A DNA stretch of 64,000 bases from Pezicula radicicola (taxonomy: Eukaryota > Ascomycota > Leotiomycetes > Helotiales > Dermateaceae): positions 435,891-499,890 of the forward strand of contig PDUO01000003.1 in NCBI GenBank assembly GCA_003008705.1, read 5' to 3'. The notes beneath the pieces are model-generated. The model saw nothing but the letters and a program-made list of their open reading frames with translations, was not told where the DNA came from and did no database searches. Below, in pieces: positions 56,865-64,000 of this stretch. How positions within the stretch are numbered: the first letter of the stretch is position 1; every line of letters starts with the position of its first letter. A program made the position numbers and the translations under genes.

Positions 56865-58325
56865 TTATTCGCTATCAGAATCCGAGCCACTACTTGCTTG
56901 GTCCTCTTCGCCTTCCTCGAGATCCTCAATCACATCCTCTGCACCCTCAGGACGGGGCAGCATCACAAATGCTGTTAAACATGTAATCCGATTCCCAGTC
57001 TCATATGCTCCAAGTAGTTCTCCGACCTGTTTTGTTTTCGTTCCTTCTTGTGGTTTCAAATCCTTGGAAGGAGACAGCTTCCAAATTCTGATAGCCCCAT
57101 CACTACCACCTGCAACAATATATACGATTTTTGATTCACCTCCGCCAACATTCAATACTGTGAAATCCTTTACTCGCCCTGACAAGTTAGCATCTTTTCC
57201 ACCCAATTGTGCAATTAGTCTTGCAGATGGCAATGGTGTCTCTTTTCCTTCGACTTCTGGTGCTGCTACGAGGTCATCCGGTCTGGTTGAATAGAACAAT
57301 ATCCGTCCATCTTCAGTTGAAACAGCCATCAATTGTATGTCTTCCGTTTCGTCCACTTGAATATACGTCATTCGGTGTATCTTTGTCCTTGGCTCTGGCA
57401 TAACCTTGCATTTCGGTTTGCTGTCCATGCCGAACACTAAAACACCTCGTTCAAATCCGACACAAAACTCCTCGCCAGCATCTGTGCTTCCCCATGCCAC
57501 CTTCCTTCCCTCTCCAGTACTGTGCCGTCCTTCTCCCACTTCACTCAACAATTCCCTTCCGAAGTTCAGTACGCCAGCTTTTTTGCCAGTGACCAAATTC
57601 CACAATCTCATGCACTTCTCTCCCTTTCCAACTGTAATCATGAGCTTCATGCTGGGGTGGACGGCGAAGTCGTTGACACCTGCAGGTGTTCCTCCTGGCG
57701 GCGCTGTATCTCCACTAGGCCTGCCAACTGGTTTCGGTATGGGTGCTTTGATTGTTGATAAAAGACTCCAATCTCTTGTCCGTGTCACAGCAATTGTTGA
57801 ATCCTCGGCACTCGACAAGAGCTTACTTCTTGTAGGAAAATGTAACGCGGTAACTTTCGACGCATGATGTAACAATGCGCCTAGCTCGCGGTTTTGAGGA
57901 TTCTCCACAATTGCTTTCGACGTGAGGGACGGTATCGCAGGGACATTGGTAATAGAGGGAGGATGTGCAGAGAGATGGTAGAGGTTTATACGTTCGTCGG
58001 TGCTGCCAGTTGCGAGGATGATCTTCTGTGTCTGGCCGGGGATGACAGCAGAGGGAGGGGAGAGAGCAAGACAGGAGATGGCGGAGTCGTGAGCATTGAA
58101 GAGGAAAGAATCTGCGAATTGAACATCGTCGCTGACTGTCGCTACAATGCCGTGAAGCACTCTGTCGTAGGAACCTGCAACTATCTGGATGGAGATGGGT
58201 GCTTTTTTCGTGGATGGTTTGTTCGTGGGTGGTGTTGTTGGTTTCACCTTGACCTTTTTAATTGGAGCTGCTGGAGGTGCTCTAGCAGCCTCACTCAAGT
58301 TGGTGGTTCTCTTCCTCTTTGCCAT
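56865..58325 (-). CDS. MAK11: MAK11-like WD40 ribosome-biogenesis protein
   Basis: Single exon, 486 aa from ATG at 58325. The N-terminus is basic and disordered (MAKRKRTTN, KKVKVK), followed by WD40 repeats. These begin at IQIVAGSYDRVLHG and include LFNAHDSAISCLALSP, ILATGSTDERINLYHL, VNDFAVHPSMKLMITVGKG, KCMRLWNLVTGKKAGV and IVAGGSDGAIRIWKL. The tail is acidic (EDLEEGEEDQASSGSDSDSE). This matches MAK11 / PAK1-interacting protein 1, a nucleolar factor for early 60S subunit assembly. Alternative WD40 assignments are less likely because of the VGKGEKCMRLWNL repeat. Confidence 0.88.
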   Translation of the reverse strand: MAKRKRTTNLSEAARAPPAAPIKKVKVKPTTPPTNKPSTKKAPISIQIVAGSYDRVLHGIVATVSDDVQFADSFLFNAHDSAISCLALSPPSAVIPGQTQKIILATGSTDERINLYHLSAHPPSITNVPAIPSLTSKAIVENPQNRELGALLHHASKVTALHFPTRSKLLSSAEDSTIAVTRTRDWSLLSTIKAPIPKPVGRPSGDTAPPGGTPAGVNDFAVHPSMKLMITVGKGEKCMRLWNLVTGKKAGVLNFGRELLSEVGEGRHSTGEGRKVAWGSTDAGEEFCVGFERGVLVFGMDSKPKCKVMPEPRTKIHRMTYIQVDETEDIQLMAVSTEDGRILFYSTRPDDLVAAPEVEGKETPLPSARLIAQLGGKDANLSGRVKDFTVLNVGGGESKIVYIVAGGSDGAIRIWKLSPSKDLKPQEGTKTKQVGELLGAYETGNRITCLTAFVMLPRPEGAEDVIEDLEEGEEDQASSGSDSDSE

Positions 58326-58797
58326 TGTGATGTGGTAGTTCCTGTTTTCTTCGCGGCTGGAAAAAGTTACGAAGTTCTCTCCGCAAGCTTCAAAACTTTT
58401 TGGCTTATCGCGATTAGAAGATCACGTGCCAGTATTCATAGTCATGTGATAAGACTGCAATTGAGCCACCAATCCTCAAGAAGGTCCAAGGAATAAGCAG
58501 GTATTTTAGAAGTCAAAGGAAACCAATCACGTAATTTAGAGCTCTTAAATCTGATTGTATTAGAACTAGATTAGAATTGTATAGAGATATTTAGTACTTA
58601 TTGCCAACACATATTAACTTAGTCAAGAGTAATTCCGTGATCAGAATATCAGTATTCCAATATAATTTTAAATTGCCCAGCATCATTGACTTAAAAAGGT
58701 TGAAATATATGTTGGTGAGTAATGAACGGCATTGATTTTTAAGTCCCATTCAACCTTGCTTCAATGATGCCTTCCATTTTCGTTCGAAGCACACTTC
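58326..58797. other. Intergenic, 472 bp
   Basis: MAK11 promoter region and 3' flank of the next minus-strand gene. An AT-rich stretch at 58550-58740. No gene. Confidence 0.45.
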
Positions 58798-59664
58798 CTA
58801 ATCATGGAAGAACTTCCCACTACCAAAAGCCTTCGCAAACCGGTAAACTGGAGTCTGTAACTGTTTTGTGTTGCCCAAAATCTTCTTCGGCCACTCAGTA
58901 TCAGCAGTTGCCATTAGTAACTTTGTATCCAATTCCATGCGGTCAAATTCATAAAGTGCCAACCATTTCGGAGGTGCTTCAGTTTTGACATCAGAAGCTC
59001 GTGGTGGTAGTCCTTTTAGCTCTCTTGACTGCGCATTGGTTCTGGAGTATAACAGTTTGAATCGTGTTGTACGTATGTAACCAGGGATTTTGGCGATCAT
59101 GTCCAGGTGCTGCGATTAATTTAGTGGGAAACTTTAAAAACACTTGGTAAGATGGAGTACCTCTGTACTATACCACTTCTCAAAATCCTCATCGCTTGTC
59201 TTATCGCCAAGATCAAGAGCTACAGTAAATAAACACTCTGTGTGACCTACCCACGCATTAACTCCAATCATACTTCGAATAGTCCTCGAAAAAGACTCAC
59301 CAGGCTTCGAGCCCTTAGGATCAAACACTTGAACCAACCCATAATACCTCACATCAATATCAACCAGATCATAAATCGGTCCCCCATCTGGAAGCATATC
59401 ACTATGCACCTTAATCTTCTTAAATTCCTCTCCCTGTGTAAACCCAATATCCTTCATAGGATAAGTAACCAAATACGGTTTATCAACATTGGGATCAACA
59501 TCCTTCCATCTCAGTGCCGTATCAACACCACTTGTCGCGATGACTTCTGGGATATGGTCGTTCTCATACCAGTTCATGTACTTTTCCTCATCTAGTACAT
59601 CAGTGCGAGCGATTTTAGAGTTCACATAGAGGAGTCCGGGGCCTTTGATGTCCGAGGTTGCCAT
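58798..59664 (-). CDS. Dimeric alpha/beta-barrel (EthD-like) fungal protein
   Basis: Two exons, 59161-59664 and 58798-59109 (51-bp intron GTACTC...ATCGCAG), give 271 aa. The protein is two similar halves. The first has LLYVNSKI ... YMNWYENDHIPEVIA; the second has CLFTVALDLG ... EKWYSTEHLDMIAKIPGY, then IRTTRFKLL. The shared WY-x3-H-[IL] element and beta-alpha-beta order are those of duplicated ferredoxin-like dimeric alpha/beta barrels found in fungal proteins near EthD. No catalytic residue can be assigned. It lies 1.2 kb from an EthD relic, but nothing shows that they work together. Confidence 0.78.
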
Positions 59665-60869
59665 TTTGAATGTTTGAAAATTTATGTGGTAACTTGTATC
59701 GTGAAAGAAAACTGTATTTGCTGCTGAGGAGTTATGTTGTGAGGGGAGAAGGCTACGTCACATGTGACTATGCTTCGGGTTCTCTAACCGAGCACCTAAA
59801 GGGGGGCTGTGATATTATTTGCCCCAGCTTCTCCTTGTTCTGTCTGTGGCATTTAAGATAGCCACAGAATGCCTGCTCTGTTCGGTTGTCGATATCCAGT
59901 ACAGTCTGCCCTTCTTTATCTTGACATCCTGCAGTATAGTAGTATGATAATTGGTAAGACTTTAATAATAAAGTTGAGTCCGATGTGTGCCAACGAGCAC
60001 CATCGATCGCTTAGTTCATAAATCCGCTCCTAAGTTTATGATGCAGACAAAGAAAATCGAAGTAGGTAACAAACCGCTTTATCTTACTCTTTAAGTTCTT
60101 ATTTTCTGGATTCCAGGCACCACACTCGATTTGGGTAATTCACATAACTTGAGAGTATTTTACTTACTTAACTTGGGCAATTCATGGCATGCTCAAACTG
60201 TATTGTTGTCTTCAACTTCTCCCACTGCAAAATATACTCTGCCAAAAAGTCCAAAATTCAAGCCCTGATTCTCTACAATTCAATCTCCCAAAGAAGTTTA
60301 CTGTCATTACCGGAGCAACAATTGACATCGGTCAAATACTGGCCCTCAAACTTTCGAGCAAGGAAAGAGATTGTTCTAAGAAGTCTTACACTAAGCTGCC
60401 TTTGTTTCCTCGGACCCAAGCAGATTTATAACGCAAACTGAATTAAGTTATCTCGGATTTGCAGATAACATTCGAAGTTACTATTCAGAAATCTTGGTTT
60501 CGTATAAAATCTTGGGGCTTTGCAAGTAAGCAATGACTGAAACGAGGAAGATTCTAGCGAGTGATGTTTTGGAGGATGTTATGCAGGTTAAGAAAGAGCA
60601 TTGCTAATGAATTCTTTTAGTTTGTTATTTTCAGTGTGTACTTCAATCCAGAGGCCATTACTGCTATCCTGGGCTTGAAACATCATATCGAAAGTCGAGC
60701 CCTTGACTGGCATTCCAAGATCAAAGCAAAGTCATTGGGTAGTCAACGCAGAGTTATAGTCGTCATATTGTTATATTGTTTCTACATTACCTACATCTAC
60801 ATCTCAACCACTCTCAAAAACATCGGCAAGAAGAAGAAGAAGAAGAAAAGCAGCCTTGTTACTTACCCC
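59665..60869. other. Intergenic with a possible short-chain-dehydrogenase scrap
   Basis: No supported gene. Around 60289-60371 a plus-strand frame reads LPKKFTVITGATIDIGQIL, which resembles the N-terminal Rossmann turn of short-chain dehydrogenases (TGxxxGIG), but the middle Gly is Asp and nothing follows. It may be chance or a relic. Confidence 0.35.
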
Positions 60870-61438
60870 TCACAACGATACTTCCTCCCCAACCTTCAAC
60901 TCATTATACCCAATCATAGTAATAACATGTCCCTGAAGAAACTCATCCTCTAGAATATGCACCTAAGATGTTAGCTCAAATCCTACATAGTCCAAATCCC
61001 CATACTCTTTACTCTTTTCCAAAAAAAACCAAAGAAGAAAAAGAAGAAAAATAGGGGGGAGGGGTTAGAGGAAAACATACCAGTAATAACCCTCCTAAAC
61101 TCCTCATCCTCAATACAATCAACCCAAACCTCAGCATAACCATCATACCCCAATACCGGAAATCCAAATTCCTTCGCTTGAGTTTTTAATCTGGGGGACG
61201 TATAATACTTATTATTATCAGTAATTACTGTAACCCTTTCTTCCTATTCTCTTTTAAAAGATATGAGTTTTTGGGAAGTGGAAGAAATACCTGAATATAT
61301 CTACGAATTTTATTTCTGAAGTTCTCATTTTCTAAAGCTAGTTTTGCATGGGTTGTTTGCTAGTATTCGTGGGATTGTAAGACGGTTATTGTGGGGAGTT
61401 TGTTTATGAAGAGAGTTATTTTTAGGAGGCTTTTTTTG
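60870..61438 (-). pseudogene. EthD-domain protein interrupted by a stop codon
   Basis: Exons from the gap edge to 61291, then 61081-61207 and 60870-60949 read as a short EthD-family protein: ITLFINKL, SHEY-[stop]-QTTHAKLA, FRNKIRRYIQ, YYTSPRLKTQ, GFPVLGYDGYAEVWVD, EDEFLQGH and a stop at 60870. Introns are GTATTT...AATAAG and GTATGT...TTCTAG, both in frame. A TAG at 61360-61362 sits where EthD proteins have Trp before the conserved His (HW-x2-H-type motif), so TGG to TAG is the simplest cause. The 5' end runs into four Ns, so sequence quality is a caution. EthD proteins act in polyketide tailoring and degradation clusters; here the gene is divergent from a damaged P450. Confidence 0.62.
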
Positions 61439-61442
61439 NNNN
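61439..61442. other. Assembly gap (4 N)
   Basis: Four ambiguous bases inside the 5' part of the EthD gene. The true gap length may be unknown. Confidence 0.95.
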
Positions 61443-61566
61443 GGTTGAGCATGTCATGATTATTTCTTTTTTCGTTTTGTAAGAGTGATTTCTGAAGAGG
61501 TGAAGTGTTGTGAAGTTTAGGTAGGTCGCTTGTTTGGATTTGAAGATTCTTTTGGGTCTTTTGCAC

Positions 61567-62031
61567 CGCTGTAAACGCGGTGGATACCGATATTTGAGAG
61601 ATCTTCTTAGTAATAGATACTAATAGTTGATAGCAATATAGCCAATGTGTAAGGATTCTGTATTTTGAACCTGGCTGTTGTATTGGATGGAGAAAGGAAG
61701 AAGGAAGCTATTGCAGGGGGGTAATTTATACTATTTTGGGAACCTTTAAAAAGGCCTATAAATAACAAGTAATTAGCCAAAATGGATTCTTATAAACATA
61801 GTGTGATTAACACAACTGACTGTCTGGGGAAATCTGAGGCCCCTCATTCTCAGGAGCTGCAGCATTGCCGACAATCACTGGAAAATGATTACCGATTGGC
61901 TAGATTCAACGTCAACTGATTCAACAACCTCAAAAATATTTCTTCCTGTTCCATCTTTCTGACTGCAAGATCAAAACCGAGAATTAGATTGATGTCGTTA
62001 CGAGGAGGCTATATTTTTCTTCTTCAACATC
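61567..62031. other. Divergent upstream region of EthD and P450 relics
   Basis: 465 bp; no gene seen. It would hold the promoters of the two divergent genes. Confidence 0.4.
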
Positions 62032-63596
62032 ATGGCTGTCCTTGATGCTGTTCAAAACCTTGGGTATGGGAATTTGAGTGTCTTAGCGACTCTTACAATT
62101 ATCTCTACAGGGTTGGTATAATACAGAGACTCCTTTTAATCTTTGCTTTCCCTAACTGAAATGATATAGACTCTTGTATACTGCTGTTATGTCGTTATAT
62201 ATCGACTATATTTCCATCCACTAGCCCACTTCCCAGGCCCTCTACTCTGTCGAATATCGCCAGCAAGTCCAATCCAATCCATTCCATTCCCTTCTCCCAT
62301 TCCCTTCCCACAACCCACAACCCACAACCCACCAAGCCCAACCTCCTAACAAAACCCAACCCCCAGCTCCCAACAACCATCCACCTCCTCCGAGGCCGCC
62401 TCCCCTTCTACATAAAATCCCTCCACGACATCTACGGTCCAACAATCCGTATCTCCCCAACAGAACTATCCTTCACAACTCCCACAGCCTGGAAAGACAT
62501 CTACGGATCACGACCCGGTCACAAAAACTTCCATAAAGATCCCATTCACGTAGGATCAATACAATCACTCCCCGGAGTATCAACTATAACAATGGCAAAT
62601 GATACCGATCATGCACGACAAAGAAGAGCTCTATGACATGCTTTTTCTACAAAGGCTTTGTTGGAACAGGAAGGCATTGTTAGGAGTTATGTAGATATCT
62701 TTTCAGGGAAGATAAGAGAATTTGCTGAATTAGGAGATGTAGTTGATTTAGTAGAGTGGTTTGCTTTTACTACCTTTGATATCATTGGACATATGGCATT
62801 AGGAGAACCTTTTAATTGTTTGATTAATGGTAAGTTCTTCTTCCATCATTAATTTCCATAATCTTCTATTTTCGAGATTTTTAAATTTGACTTTTGACTG
62901 TTGCATAGAGGATTTTAGATTCTGGGTTCCTATGATTAGTAGTTCTATTACGGCTGGAGCTTTCGAACAAGCTACGAGGAGATTAGCTACTGCTGATACC
63001 TGGCTACAGAAACAACTTCTTCGATTGATTCCGAAATCGATCGCTTCTACTAGGAGACATCATTTAGAATACAGTAGGGAAAAGATTATGAAGTGAGCCC
63101 TTGCTCCTCCTCCTCCTTCTCCTCCTTTTTAGAACAAGATATTTTTTACCTATTCTTTTTTAGAGGGTCTAACAAACCAAAAAAATAACAGACGTCTCTC
63201 ACAACCCCAAAACCAACAAAAAGATTTCATCCACTACCTACAAAAACAACAAGAAGCAGGTTCCATACTCCTCGATGAATTAATAGTAAACGGAGCACTC
63301 TTCATAATAGCCGGAACCGAAACAACAGCTGGATTCCTAGCTGGTCTCTTCAATCAACTCCTTCGTAATCGACATGTCCTAAATCAATTGACAACAGAAA
63401 TAAGAACTGCTTTTCGAAATGATGAAGATATTAGGTTTGAGGAGTTGGTTAAGTTACCGTATTTGACGGCTGTTATTGAGGAAGGATTGAGGATTTTTCC
63501 TTCGGCTCCGATTGGGTTTACTAGGACTGTTCCGGTTGGGGGGGATACTGTTGATGGTGTTTTTGTTCCTGAAGGTGTAAGTTTGTGTCAAATTCT

Positions 63597-63636
<40 letters not shown>

Positions 63637-64000
63637 GTGAATTTGTTGATAGATGCTGATTTGAGATATGATACTATAGACTACTGTATCAGTAACGATG
63701 TGGGCTTCAACACATAGTGAGCGAAATTTCAAGGATCCGTATAAATTTATTCCGGAGAGATGGATGGATAAGGAAAATTCGACGGATGAATTTGGTGCTA
63801 GTAATGCTTTCTCTTTGGGTCCTAGAGGTTGTATTGGACGGAAGTAAGTTTTCTTACTGTTTCCAGTTTCCCCTAACCTTTTTCCTGTAGCGACTAATAG
63901 CAAGTTTTGATTTTTAGTCTTTCGTATATGGAGATGAGACTTATTATTGGGAAGCTATTGTGGCATAACGATGTTTATTTCGCTGGTCCTAATGAGCCGT
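62032..64000 (+). pseudogene. Cytochrome P450 (CYP65-like), damaged 5' half, truncated by window end
   Basis: Exons about 62032-62111, 62170-62829, 62909-63092, 63192-63576, 63680-63843 and 63918 onward. After the membrane anchor, the P450 text appears in shifted frames: RLYFHPLAHFPGP needs loss of two bases in a TATATAT run (about 62197-62203). LLRGRLPFYIKSLHDIYGP is again shifted after a low-complexity expansion containing three CAACCCA-type units (62309-62332). A TGA at 62634-62636 interrupts RRAL-[stop]-HAFSTKAL. The 3' half is intact: I-helix IIAGTETTAGF, ExxR in VIEEGLRIFP, and haem-binding FSLGPRGCIGRN. The family is close to isotrichodermin C-15 hydroxylase-type fungal P450s. Sequencing errors near the gap are an alternative to true decay. 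Confidence 0.72.
63601..63633. repeat. (GA)n microsatellite in P450 intron
   Basis: About 16 GA units within the 103-bp intron 63577-63679. Confidence 0.95.

Overview
The window is nuclear DNA of a filamentous ascomycete. The genes carry many 45-150 bp spliceosomal introns with GT donors, CTRAC-type branch sites and short acceptors. The recognisable proteins (AP-3 delta, EMC2, MAK11, mitochondrial uS13, RAMP4/YSY6, Zn2Cys6 factor, DUF2235 hydrolase, CYP65-like P450) are typical of Pezizomycotina. Moderate G+C and AT-rich degenerate repeats would fit a leotiomycete such as the Botrytis/Sclerotinia group, but that placement is inference. No bacterial-type operon, CRISPR array, rRNA or convincing tRNA was seen.

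Layout. 0-6 kb: a partial gene off the left edge, an intact member (547 aa) of an unrecognised gene family, and two copies of a short dispersed repeat. 6-10 kb: a secretory cyclophilin divergent from mitochondrial ribosomal protein uS13, then a small unknown gene. 10-20 kb: a second repeat pair, a second intact family member (507 aa, with a tandem exon-intron duplication) and a decayed third member carrying a CCHC zinc knuckle. 20-30 kb: a dense housekeeping block (small mitochondrial membrane protein, RAMP4/YSY6, SMAP-type nuclear protein, AP-3 delta, EMC2). 31-39 kb: a ubiquitin-like-domain protein with a probable CaaX end, a Zn2Cys6 factor, and a single-pass Ser/Thr-rich membrane protein. 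38.7-48.8 kb: gene-poor DNA with a terminal-inverted-repeat element (39.87-40.35 kb), an aminoglycoside-phosphotransferase-fold gene and another decayed family fragment (45.6-46.0 kb). 48.8-59.7 kb: a second gene block (alpha/beta hydrolase, M20 amidohydrolase, membrane-anchored Hsp70-like ATPase, DUF2235 hydrolase, MAK11, dimeric alpha/beta-barrel protein). 60-64 kb: a divergently arranged EthD gene and cytochrome P450, both with disabling mutations, next to a 4-N gap.

The most unusual content is the family in the first 19 kb plus 45.6 kb: two intact genes, two decayed copies and perhaps a fifth at the left edge. They share a Trp-rich core, and some members have SUMO-interaction-like acidic motifs or a zinc knuckle. 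They sit among related 18-bp tandem repeats and short repeats. All gene models come from reading splice sites by eye; exon sums were checked for frame.
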